Positions 7,330 through 14,737 of a DNA stretch of 64,000 nucleotides are shown here, piece after piece. The number at the start of each line of letters is the position of its first letter. The stretch's first letter is position 1. Below the pieces are notes generated by a model that ran no database searches, had not been told where the DNA came from, and saw only the letters and a program-made list of their open reading frames with translations. This DNA comes from CAVVUC01 sp963751395 (lineage in GTDB: Bacteria > Verrucomicrobiota > Verrucomicrobiia > Chthoniobacterales > Chthoniobacteraceae). A program made the translations under genes and the position numbers. Location of the stretch: positions 124,001-188,000 of the forward strand of contig CAVVUC010000002.1 in assembly GCA_963751395.1 (NCBI GenBank), written 5' to 3'.

Positions 7330-8286
7330 ATGAATGCCGAACTCAAAGCCGACCTGAACCGACTCGCTGCGCTGGCTTATCACCGGCTCGAAGCGAGCGG
7401 CGATGTTGTGCGGAAATTTCATCGCCGGAGAAAGGCGCTTTCACTTCACGCCAACTTTGCGCTGTTGGAGCAAGTCTATGCGTGGCTGTTTGTTCCGCTT
7501 ACGCTTTGGTCTGTGGATTGCGACGGGTTGGTTCGCGAGGCCATGGCTCGCATTGAAGGCGGTAAAGGATTGAGCGGCGACATGCGTTTGCTTATTAAGC
7601 TGCTTCCACCGCTGCCGGATGAGAAAGCGCAAGCCGTGGCGATACAGCACGAGCATGCGGTTCAGCATGGCAACTACGAATCGCTGATTCACGCGCAACA
7701 CAAATTCGATTCGATGGAAGCGCAGCTCGCCCGCAACCCTTCATTTCAAGCCGACTGGCAGGCGATCAAGGCGCGCTTCGACATTGCGAAATTCCAGGAT
7801 CATAAAGAGCTTGTCCGCCGTCGCATGGTGGGCGAGCGAAGCATGCGAAACGACCTTGCGTTTCAATGGAACACGAAAGCCGCGCGGTTTCAGGCAGTGT
7901 TCGACGTTTTTTGCCAGCGCTGGAATCTTTACGGGATGCAGCACGACAAGCCACTGTTGTTAAAGCTCACCGCGAACCTGACACCGTTCGGCACGATGAT
8001 ATTTGTTCCGGCGTATTGGAGTTTCGATCCTAAGCGCGACTTAAACTGGCATGCGATCACCAGCCTCCACAAAGCGCGGGGTGTCCCGAAGCAAGGCCCG
8101 AAGCTGACTCCCAATCAACTCGCCCAAAAACGCGAGGCTAAACACGCCACTCAACTCATGGCGGAAGCCACTGTGCGCGGTTTGAAAGGTGAAGCCCGCA
8201 ACTTGTGGGTGATGGGGCAACTGGGCTGGGACATCCGAACCGATGAGCGAAAGCTGCGCCGCCTTTTGAAACTCAAGATTAGCTAG
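7330..8286 (+). CDS. Unknown 318-residue cargo protein
   Basis: I do not recognise this protein. I start it at ATG 7330 because GGGGA lies eight bases upstream; a TTG at 7315 in the same frame falls inside the repeat and is unlikely. It is basic, mostly alpha-helical and soluble. Visible features are a His/Arg-rich early helix (KFHRRRKALSLHANFALLE), charged central helices (KELVRRRMVGERSMRNDLAF), an LTANLTPFGTMIFVPAYWSF hydrophobic block near residue 220 that may be a fold core, and a Lys/Arg-rich C-terminus (RKLRRLLKLKI) suited to nucleic-acid contact. It ends 47 bases before the terminase stop, converging on it. Confidence 0.5.
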   Translation: MNAELKADLNRLAALAYHRLEASGDVVRKFHRRRKALSLHANFALLEQVYAWLFVPLTLWSVDCDGLVREAMARIEGGKGLSGDMRLLIKLLPPLPDEKAQAVAIQHEHAVQHGNYESLIHAQHKFDSMEAQLARNPSFQADWQAIKARFDIAKFQDHKELVRRRMVGERSMRNDLAFQWNTKAARFQAVFDVFCQRWNLYGMQHDKPLLLKLTANLTPFGTMIFVPAYWSFDPKRDLNWHAITSLHKARGVPKQGPKLTPNQLAQKREAKHATQLMAEATVRGLKGEARNLWVMGQLGWDIRTDERKLRRLLKLKIS

Positions 8287-8332
8287 AGAAGTAACCCGGT
8301 GGCTGTGGCTCTCTGGTTGGCTGTGGGGCACC

Positions 8333-10060
8333 TCATTCCTCTCGATCTCCCGACACGGCAAAGCAGCCCCCGGCGTTTGCCGCGCTGCGGAAATCCTGAT
8401 CCTGCATCCAGAGCAGCCCGCCCATGAAGGCGTAGAGCGCCGCATACGCGAGATCCTTCTTGCCCTTGGCCTCGAACAATCCGAAGCCGCGCCCGCTCAC
8501 CAGCTTGGTTCCGTCGGGCCGGCGCAACTGGCGCACGGCGGCGACCTGCTTGGCCGTCATGTCGAGGAAGTGCTGCGCAAACATCCGCTCGCGGCTCCAG
8601 CCCTGCATCTGTTCGCGGGCGCGATCCTGCACCCGCGCCGGGTAAAGGAACTGCCGCCCATACCAAGCATCGCGGAAGAGCATGTGCGACCGCTCGATGA
8701 ACCCCTCGTCGCCGGTGCGGTATCCCTGCTCGATCAATCCGTCGAAATCGCCGCCGCGCTTGAACAGCGAGACAATCGGCTGCCGCATCATTTGGAGCGG
8801 GTCGTTGCGCGTGGTCAGCGGCGTGACCCGCTTCTCGATGCCGTGCAGGAGTTGCTTGCTCTCGCGCAGTTCCGGCAGCACCCACAGACCGCCGCCGCCG
8901 GGGTCGAGCGTGATGACGCTGAATCCGAAATTCAGATGAAGCTGGTGGGTGATCGCGGCGAGCTGGCTGGCGCGGCGGTTCCGCAGCATGTGCGCGAAGA
9001 CGAAGCTCAGGTGGTAAAAGCGGCCGTCCTTCTCCAGCGTGGCGCGGTCCTGGTGCGCGAACAACTCCACGATCCTCAGCACCACCCACGCGCAGAAGTC
9101 GGCATGGACGGAACCGGGAGGGGCCACGTCTTTTCCCAAAACGAAAACCTCCTTAGGATGGATGCGCTTCGTCATTGGCACGATCGAACACCGCCGCGCC
9201 AGCATGACAATCGCCATCGGATAGTAGTTCTCGCCGTCCACCGCCCAGATGCCGAGCCATTGCCGGCGGAACGCATCGCGGCTCATGCTGGCCTGCTGCG
9301 TTTCCTTGAGGCTCGTGTTGAGGTATTTTTGATACGGCTTCGAGTAGTCGCGGAAACAGAACGAGATCAGCGCGTGCGCCGAGCTGCCGTCGCGGATTTT
9401 CTGCCGGAATCCCTTGAATCGCCGGTAACCCTTGTCCTGCATCGAACCGGCGTGGCCGAGCAGTTTCACATGGTTCGCCCAGATCGGATGCCGCTGGTTG
9501 TAGCTTGCGCGGCGGGCGCGGTCGATGATCTGCCGGTCGAGGCCGTCGCCCATGTCCTCGCATCGCAGCCATTCATCCACGACGATCGTATTGAAATCCC
9601 GCGACGCCTGATTTTTCGAGTCGCCCTTGAAGTCGCCGGGCAGGATGAACAGCTTGCTGCCGTTCTTGTAGCTGCGAATCCACGCGCCGGGGTTGCGCAG
9701 GTTCGCCTTCGCCTCGTCCTGCTTGCGCGCCCCGCTGGGGAACTGGGCGCAGAAGGTCGCGCTCTTTTCCTCATACGCCTCGAACTTCGGCCAGAACACG
9801 TCCTTGCCGGTCTGGAAGTTCGGGAAATAAACCGCCGCGATATGGTTCGGAAACAGGATGCAGCGCAGGTTGGCGTAGATGAACTGGATCTCCGACTTGC
9901 CGGTGCCGACGCCCGACGAGTCGATGACCCACGGCACGAACCAGTAGGTGCGGAGACGGCACGCCTGAAACACGTCCAGCTTCGCCCCCATCAGCACCCG
10001 CGCCGCCATCACCGGGTCGAAGAAAAACTGCTCGATGAACTTTTGGTCGAGAGAAATCAC
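8333..10060 (-). CDS. Phage large terminase subunit
   Basis: A 575-residue protein with the two-domain terminase layout. The ATPase domain has a Walker A motif (SSGVGTGKSE, G50-S56) and a Walker B with catalytic acid (NTIVVDEWL, D162-E163). The C-terminal half has spaced acidic residues expected for the RNase H-like nuclease: VLGKDVAPPG, SVITLDPGGGG and KGKKDLAYAALYAFMG. The enzyme pumps and cuts DNA at the portal of a prohead. It lies directly downstream of the unknown 422-residue gene (68-base gap) and before the cargo block. The lack of a visible capsid gene in the window leaves open whether it still packages anything. Confidence 0.8.
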   Translation of the reverse strand: MISLDQKFIEQFFFDPVMAARVLMGAKLDVFQACRLRTYWFVPWVIDSSGVGTGKSEIQFIYANLRCILFPNHIAAVYFPNFQTGKDVFWPKFEAYEEKSATFCAQFPSGARKQDEAKANLRNPGAWIRSYKNGSKLFILPGDFKGDSKNQASRDFNTIVVDEWLRCEDMGDGLDRQIIDRARRASYNQRHPIWANHVKLLGHAGSMQDKGYRRFKGFRQKIRDGSSAHALISFCFRDYSKPYQKYLNTSLKETQQASMSRDAFRRQWLGIWAVDGENYYPMAIVMLARRCSIVPMTKRIHPKEVFVLGKDVAPPGSVHADFCAWVVLRIVELFAHQDRATLEKDGRFYHLSFVFAHMLRNRRASQLAAITHQLHLNFGFSVITLDPGGGGLWVLPELRESKQLLHGIEKRVTPLTTRNDPLQMMRQPIVSLFKRGGDFDGLIEQGYRTGDEGFIERSHMLFRDAWYGRQFLYPARVQDRAREQMQGWSRERMFAQHFLDMTAKQVAAVRQLRRPDGTKLVSGRGFGLFEAKGKKDLAYAALYAFMGGLLWMQDQDFRSAANAGGCFAVSGDREE

Positions 10061-10128
10061 TGCTTGTTGCGTCGGCGCGCCACCCGTTTCAGAGTTTCAT
10101 CCTTCATCCTTCTGCCTTCGTCCTTGCA

Positions 10129-11397
10129 TCATATTCCTCCATACGTTCCGTTCCCTCCGCCTGCGGGCCTGCCGCCGCGTCCCATCTCATCCGGCATCGG
10201 CATTTCCTCGTTGCCTTCGGCGGCAATGTCGTCGCCGGCGCTGGAGGGCGTGTCGGGCTGCGATTCGATTGCCGATTCCACCAGCATCTCCTCCGCTTCG
10301 CCTTCGGCCTCCATGTCGATCGCCTCGCCGGCGACCTCATCGTTTACCGCCCGCTCAAACCCCTTCATCAGCAGCCGGTGTGTCTTGCGCGGGATCTTCG
10401 CTCCCTCGAAATCCTTGTCCCAAAAATGTTCGCGCCACTGGCTCACCAGCAGCGGCAGATCAGGGCGGTATTGCACGGGACGCAAATTCGTCGGCGTCAA
10501 AAGCAGCTTTATTTCCGCCTCGGTGAACAGGCCGTCGATCAACGCCGTCGAGTCGTCGGCGTAGTATTCCTGCATCGCCTTGACGATGTGGCCGAGGCTG
10601 TCTGCGAACTGCACCCGCGCACGATAGCCGGGGTTCTGCTCCTGGGTCGCCCCGAGCTTTTCCAGCGTCTTTTCGTAGGCGGTCTGCAACGCGGTGCGCT
10701 TCTCGATCAGCCCGTCGTATTCCTTGCGCGAAACCGGCTTGTCGAGCTGCATCTCCTGAAGGATGTTGGCGTCGTAGCGCCGCAGCAGAAGCTCCTGCAT
10801 GATGCCGGTGCGGGCCAGATGCGCCCCCTGTTCGTCGTCGAGAAGGTGCTGCCACTCCACGATGCGCTGCGCGACATACTTTCGGTCGCGTTCCGGCACG
10901 TCGGCAAACCCGTGCTTCACCAGCATCGCCCCGGCCTGCTCGCCGCTGATTCGTTTTACCGTGTCGGTCGAGGCCCGCGCAATCATGCCGCGCTCCATTT
11001 TTTTTCGCGCCCAAAACGTGCGGGTGTCCTCCAGATGACCGAGCAAATCCTTGCGCGGGACCGCCAGCTCCTTCGCCAGTTTCTCCAACGTCCACTCCAC
11101 CAGGTCGTCCTTCGTCGGCGCGAGCATCGGCGAGATGCGGTAGTAGCGCCGCAGCAGCGTCCAGCTCTCCTTTACCGGAGCCATCGCCCGGTGCCACTCC
11201 GTCAGCGCCTCCAGCTTTTCCGGGTCGGTGCTGCCGATCTCGAAGTCCGCCGTCAGCTTGTCGGGCGCGTCGCAGCGCCACTTCGATCCGTCGGGCGCGA
11301 GATACTCCACGAAGCCCCGCAGCGAGGCGCGGGACTTTTTCGGCACGGACAATAACTCATCCTCCGGCGGAGGCGGCGGGGCGAACTCGTCCATCAT
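10129..11397 (-). CDS. Phage protein upstream of the terminase, possible small-terminase role
   Basis: A 422-residue protein. The start is ATG 11397, which overlaps the TGA of the preceding gene (ATGA, 11394-11397), a sign of coupled translation. The body is long, charged and mostly alpha-helical (for example DDLVEWTLEKLAKELAVPRK and QMQLDKPVSRKEYDGLIEKR-like helices), with an acidic Glu/Met-rich and Gly-rich C-terminal tail from about residue 370. Position just before the large terminase is where small terminase or DNA-recognition subunits are usually found, but it is longer than most of those and I see no clear helix-turn-helix. No firm function. Confidence 0.5.
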   Translation of the reverse strand: MMDEFAPPPPPEDELLSVPKKSRASLRGFVEYLAPDGSKWRCDAPDKLTADFEIGSTDPEKLEALTEWHRAMAPVKESWTLLRRYYRISPMLAPTKDDLVEWTLEKLAKELAVPRKDLLGHLEDTRTFWARKKMERGMIARASTDTVKRISGEQAGAMLVKHGFADVPERDRKYVAQRIVEWQHLLDDEQGAHLARTGIMQELLLRRYDANILQEMQLDKPVSRKEYDGLIEKRTALQTAYEKTLEKLGATQEQNPGYRARVQFADSLGHIVKAMQEYYADDSTALIDGLFTEAEIKLLLTPTNLRPVQYRPDLPLLVSQWREHFWDKDFEGAKIPRKTHRLLMKGFERAVNDEVAGEAIDMEAEGEAEEMLVESAIESQPDTPSSAGDDIAAEGNEEMPMPDEMGRGGRPAGGGNGTYGGI

Positions 11398-11609
11398 CGC
11401 TCCCCAAAGACATTGCCGTAGATTTCCACCACCTTCTCCCGTTCGGTGAAATCCAGGCATTCCTCCACGCGCCGCCAGACATGCCGTCCGCGCATGCGTC
11501 CCGCCAGCACTGCATACAAATGGTTTCGACTAACACCGACCTGCCTTGCAAGTTTTGCAAAATTCATCTTGCGCTTCTTCAACAGCTCCCGCAACGGTTC
11601 CGCGTTCAT
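11394..11609 (-). CDS. Small helix-turn-helix protein
   Basis: A 71-residue protein starting at ATG 11609, which overlaps the stop of the upstream gene (ATGA, 11606-11609). It carries a Cro/Fis-like helix-turn-helix: KMNFAKLARQVGVSRNHLYA followed by VLAGR. It could be a phage regulator or a DNA-recognition component of packaging. It is translationally coupled on both sides, and the direct repeats at 11871-11889 in front of the operon are candidate targets, though nothing in the sequence proves that. Confidence 0.6.
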   Translation of the reverse strand: MNAEPLRELLKKRKMNFAKLARQVGVSRNHLYAVLAGRMRGRHVWRRVEECLDFTEREKVVEIYGNVFGER

Positions 11610-11836
11610 GGCCTGCCCTCCACTCCCATCAGCGCCAGCCAGCTCGCAGCAATGTTGTTCCATCCAAATCGCGGCTGGGCGATCCAAGCGCGCGCCCGCT
11701 CCACGCATCGCTCATCCGCCAATTTATTGATGATATCATCGAAGGCATTCGCGGCCACCAACGCACGGACCACCCGCCCAAAACCAGTTTCCTTCGTGGG
11801 CGAATCGCACAACATGAACAGGATTTTCTTGTTCAT
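11606..11836 (-). CDS. First small gene of the phage operon, unknown
   Basis: A 76-residue protein whose stop overlaps the start of the helix-turn-helix gene. It has a short hydrophobic start (KKILFMLC), an Ala/Arg-rich amphipathic middle (GRVVRALVAANAFDDIINKL) and a C-terminal Trp-containing segment (WIAQPRFGWNNIAASWLALM). It resembles no family I can name. It is the gene nearest the tRNA 3' end, about 100 bases from it, and so probably the first of the operon. Confidence 0.45.
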   Translation of the reverse strand: MNKKILFMLCDSPTKETGFGRVVRALVAANAFDDIINKLADERCVERARAWIAQPRFGWNNIAASWLALMGVEGRP

Positions 11837-11870
11837 GAGGTTGTTTTTGCAGATGAACGGCCAGGTATTT

Positions 11871-11936
11871 TGCTAGACTTTATGCTAGAAAGTCCGAAGC
11901 ATTTGGATTTTAACTCCCTAGAAATGAAAGAGTTAA
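11871..11936. promoter_or_regulatory. Repeat-rich control region between tRNA-Lys and the phage operon
   Basis: On the minus strand TCTAGCA occurs twice with a 12-base period (complement TGCTAGA at 11871-11877 and 11883-11889), inside a GACTTT/AAAGTC palindrome (11876-11881 and 11889-11894). Next to the tRNA lies a 7-base palindrome TTAACTC/GAGTTAA (11910-11916 and 11930-11936). Together they look like an operator region for the leftward operon, or the tRNA terminator plus operator. I cannot assign clear -35/-10 boxes. Confidence 0.4.
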
Positions 11937-11938
11937 GA

Positions 11939-12011
11939 TGCACCGTGTTGGAATCGAACCAACAACCCAGTGATTAAGAGTCACTTGCTCTGCCAATTGA
12001 GCTAACGGTGC
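11939..12011 (-). tRNA. tRNA-Lys (anticodon CUU)
   Basis: A 73-base cloverleaf on the minus strand. The acceptor stem GCACCGT pairs with ACGGTGC, the D arm is GCTC...GAGC, the anticodon arm AGTGA-CTCTTAA-TCACT gives CTT, and the T arm is GTTGG-TTCGATT-CCAAC. The discriminator base is A and no CCA is encoded. Its 3' end points at the phage genes, the usual geometry when a tRNA serves as an integration site. Confidence 0.97.
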
Positions 12012-12400
12012 ATTTACTCTGGAAATACGGCCTTTTTCAAATCTCAGATGATGATTTTGGTATCCCCTGTTTGTATCCTTCTTCAACTAAATTGAAGACG
12101 CTGGAGACAAACTGGGAATCAACTCGAGTTCAAAACCTCATCCGCTATCGACTGTCGGGGGTGTATTTTGCACGGTTCAAGGTAGGCGGCAAGCTGATTC
12201 GTAAGAGTCAAACGAACGTCTATTCGGTCGCTCAAGCCAGACTTCCCGATCTCCTAAAAGAACACCGATCGGCAGTAGAGGTTCGCAAGGCAGCGGTCAA
12301 GCGCGGGCTGGTGGCATCGCCGGAGCACTGGCGCTATTCGTCGGCACACGAATGGCTCGGCGGGGCGTTGCCGGTTTTGAAATGCGATGAGTGGTTGTGA
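12008..12400 (+). pseudogene. Chimeric relic: integrase N-terminus fused to REP-associated transposase C-terminus
   Basis: The open frame has two unrelated parts. From about 12110 to 12285 it reads like the arm-binding N-terminus of a phage tyrosine integrase (LIRYRLSGVYFARFKVGGKL, then VYSVAQARLPDLLKEHRS). From about 12290 to the TGA at 12400 it reads like the end of a REP-associated Y1 transposase (VKRGLVASPEHWRYSSAHEW, then CDEWL). Neither catalytic core is present, so no activity is expected. It begins within the 5' end of the tRNA gene on the other strand and is followed by REP-like palindromes, which suits the transposase part. Confidence 0.6.
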
Positions 12401-12410
12401 CCGGCTGTGC

Positions 12411-12475
12411 GAAGCTGGAGCTTCACGGACAAGGGCGTGACCAAGCTGGAGCTTGGGGACTCGTTCCCAAAGTTT
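12411..12475. repeat. REP-like palindrome pair
   Basis: GAAGCTGGAGCTTC (12411-12424) and CAAGCTGGAGCTTG (12442-12455) are two 14-base palindromes, followed by GGGACTCGTTCCCAAAG (12456-12472). The last block also forms the outer ends of the 116-bp inverted repeats at 55145 and 57239. Such palindromes are the usual partners of REP-associated transposases, whose relic ends just upstream. Confidence 0.6.
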
Positions 12476-12506
12476 AGCGCGTTCGCTTTCGTGAGTTGGC
12501 GGTTTT

Positions 12507-14000
12507 TCAAAAGCAATCGGCTCGCAGGTCCTTGAACGCAGCGCCAAGGTGTTTGATCAAATCGGTCGCGGCGAGCGATTCCTCGGACTGCGCGCCGTTG
12601 TAGATCGCGAGCTCGGCGGCCCGCCCGCAGAGCCATGCACCGAGGCGCGCGGCGTCGAACGGGCTGCGGCCCTGGGCGATGAGCGCGGTGCAAACGCCGG
12701 TGAGCACGTCGCCCATTCCGCCCGTGCCCATGCCGGGCGAGCCGGTGGTGTTGAAGGATAGCGGGCGGCCTTTTTCGCCGACGATCGTGCGCGAACCTTT
12801 CAGCAGCAGAGCGACGGGATGTTTTTCCGTGAACGCTTCGACGATTTCGCGACGGCTGCTCTTTTCGGTTTTGAAAAGGCGGCTCATCTCTCCCGGATGC
12901 GGGGTGAGCAGGCGCGGGCCGGTGCAACTATGGAGCATGTCGATTTTCGTGGCGAGAATGTTGAGGGCGTCGGCGTCGATGACCATCGGCTCCGGGCAGG
13001 TCTGGATGAGACGCAACACGTCGTCGCGGTGGCGAATGCCGAGGCCGGGGCCGATGGCGAGCACGTCGCGCCGGGCGTGGAGAACTTCGCGACAGGAGGC
13101 GAACGGCTGCACCATGATTTCCGGCGTCGCGGCGGCGGCGACGATGGGATAAATGTCCTCGGTGACAAACAGCGTGACCAGCCCCGCGCCCGCGCGCAGA
13201 GCGGCTTCGGCGGTCATGATCGCGGCGCCGATGAATCCGCGCGAACCGGCGACGATCGCCACTCGGCCGTAGTCGGTCTTGTTCGTGTCGAATTTCCGGC
13301 GGGACAGCAGCGAAGCGAGTTCGGCGGGCGTCGCGACGAGGGATTGATCGCGCGCGAAAAACTCCTGCGCAGCGAATTGCGGCAGCGCCAGCACGGCGAG
13401 ACGACCGGCGAAATTCGCAGCCTGGTTGGCGAGCAATCCCGGCTTTGCGCAGCCGATCGTGAGCGTGAAGTTGGCGACGATGCAGTCGGGATCGGCCTCG
13501 CCGGTGTCGGCGTTGAGGCCTGTGGGGAGATCGATCGCGAAGACCTGCGCGTTTGATGTGGAGCGCAGGCGGTTGATCTCGCGGGCGGCGGAGAGGATCG
13601 GATCGCGCAGGGCTCCGCCCGCGCCGATGCCGAGCAGTCCATCGAGAACTACGAGCGGTCGTCCAACGCAGCGGTGATCATCATCGCCACCCAACTGGTC
13701 TTGAGACGAAACGAACTCGCGATGCTTCTGCGAGGTGAGAGGCGCCCAGGTGTCACCCGGGAATGCGGCCTGCAGCTCGATCGCCCAGCCATCCGCCGCG
13801 AGGTGCCGCACAGCCACGAGCGCGTCACCTGCGTTGTGGCCTTTGCCAAGGAAGGCCGCGCATTTTCCCGGTGCCGGGAAAAACTGCCGGACGGCTTGAG
13901 CGATGCGCAGCCCGGCCTGCTCCATGAGCGTTTCCGCGGATGCTCCAGAAGCGAAGGTCCTCTCTTCGAGCGCGCGCATTTCCTTGCAGGTGAGAATCAT
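12507..14000 (-). CDS. nnr: Bifunctional NAD(P)HX epimerase / ADP(ATP)-dependent dehydratase
   Basis: A 497-residue two-domain repair enzyme for hydrated NADH and NADPH. I start it at ATG 14000 (MILTCKEMRALEERTF); the frame upstream has no family similarity. The N-terminal YjeF/epimerase domain contains GKGHNAGDALV, a variant of the usual GxGNNGGDG loop. The C-terminal ribokinase-like dehydratase has LLTPHPGEMSRL, LLKGSRTIV and the signature NTTGSPGMGTGGMGDVLTG. Epimerase converts R-NADHX to S-NADHX, which the kinase-like half dehydrates using ADP. It is 14 bases downstream of the amidase gene, probably in the same operon. Confidence 0.93.
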   Translation of the reverse strand: MILTCKEMRALEERTFASGASAETLMEQAGLRIAQAVRQFFPAPGKCAAFLGKGHNAGDALVAVRHLAADGWAIELQAAFPGDTWAPLTSQKHREFVSSQDQLGGDDDHRCVGRPLVVLDGLLGIGAGGALRDPILSAAREINRLRSTSNAQVFAIDLPTGLNADTGEADPDCIVANFTLTIGCAKPGLLANQAANFAGRLAVLALPQFAAQEFFARDQSLVATPAELASLLSRRKFDTNKTDYGRVAIVAGSRGFIGAAIMTAEAALRAGAGLVTLFVTEDIYPIVAAAATPEIMVQPFASCREVLHARRDVLAIGPGLGIRHRDDVLRLIQTCPEPMVIDADALNILATKIDMLHSCTGPRLLTPHPGEMSRLFKTEKSSRREIVEAFTEKHPVALLLKGSRTIVGEKGRPLSFNTTGSPGMGTGGMGDVLTGVCTALIAQGRSPFDAARLGAWLCGRAAELAIYNGAQSEESLAATDLIKHLGAAFKDLRADCF

Positions 14001-14014
14001 GGCAATGCGAAACT

Positions 14015-14602
14015 CTAGCGCCCGCTCGAATCGACGACGGCGCGACCGATGGCTTGTGCGACGCGCTGTCGATAACCCGGTGAAAGGGCCAGGCGCGCTT
14101 CGTCGGGGTTTGTGAGGAACCCGCATTCGGCAAGCACGGCGGGTATGCGAGTTTTGCGGAGGACATAGTATCCACGCTGCTTCACGCCGCGGTTGTCGGT
14201 TGGAATCACCTTGGTCAGGCGCGCTTGAATCCTCCATGCGAGCTTCGCGGCGCGCGATTGGTAGTAGTAGGTCTCGTAGCCGTGGGCCCCGACGCGCGTG
14301 GCCGAGTTCGTATGGATGCTCACGAACATAGCGTTGCGTTGCGCGTTGGCGATGGCGACGCGTTTTGGGAGGGAGACGAACGTGTCGTTGGTCCGGGTCA
14401 TCACCGTGCGAAGCCCGGCGTCTCGAAGGTACGCCCGCAGACGCAACGCGATGTCGAGGCAGATGGCCTTCTCTGAAACGCGCTGGCCGGGGATGCCGCC
14501 GCGGTCATGACCGCCGTGGCCCGCGTCGATCACCACCGTCGAGAATCCGGCAAATGCCGGCGAGGTGAAGATCAGGCTGAGAATGAGAAGGAAAAGCTTC
14601 AT
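14015..14602 (-). CDS. Secreted N-acetylmuramoyl-L-alanine amidase (Amidase_3)
   Basis: A 195-residue protein starting at ATG 14602 with a classical signal peptide (MKLFLLILSLIFTSPAFA). The catalytic domain fills the rest: zinc ligands in VIDAGHGGHD (His29) and SEKA (Glu44), a third in FVSIHTNS, and the catalytic Glu in LAECGFLTN. It cuts the bond between N-acetylmuramic acid and L-Ala in peptidoglycan, in the periplasm. No cell-wall-binding or AMIN domain is present, so it is a minimal amidase. It is followed by nnr with a 14-base gap. Confidence 0.92.
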   Translation of the reverse strand: MKLFLLILSLIFTSPAFAGFSTVVIDAGHGGHDRGGIPGQRVSEKAICLDIALRLRAYLRDAGLRTVMTRTNDTFVSLPKRVAIANAQRNAMFVSIHTNSATRVGAHGYETYYYQSRAAKLAWRIQARLTKVIPTDNRGVKQRGYYVLRKTRIPAVLAECGFLTNPDEARLALSPGYRQRVAQAIGRAVVDSSGR

Positions 14603-14737
14603 TTGGTCCGACAAAAGCAGCTCAGAAAAGCGCTGCACCTTCCGGGCGGAGAATTGCGGTGTCAACCGTTGAATCGCTGATTCCTGGAAACGCCGGACAC
14701 GCAAACCTCAACACCAAGCTTCCGACGAAAGCTCAGG

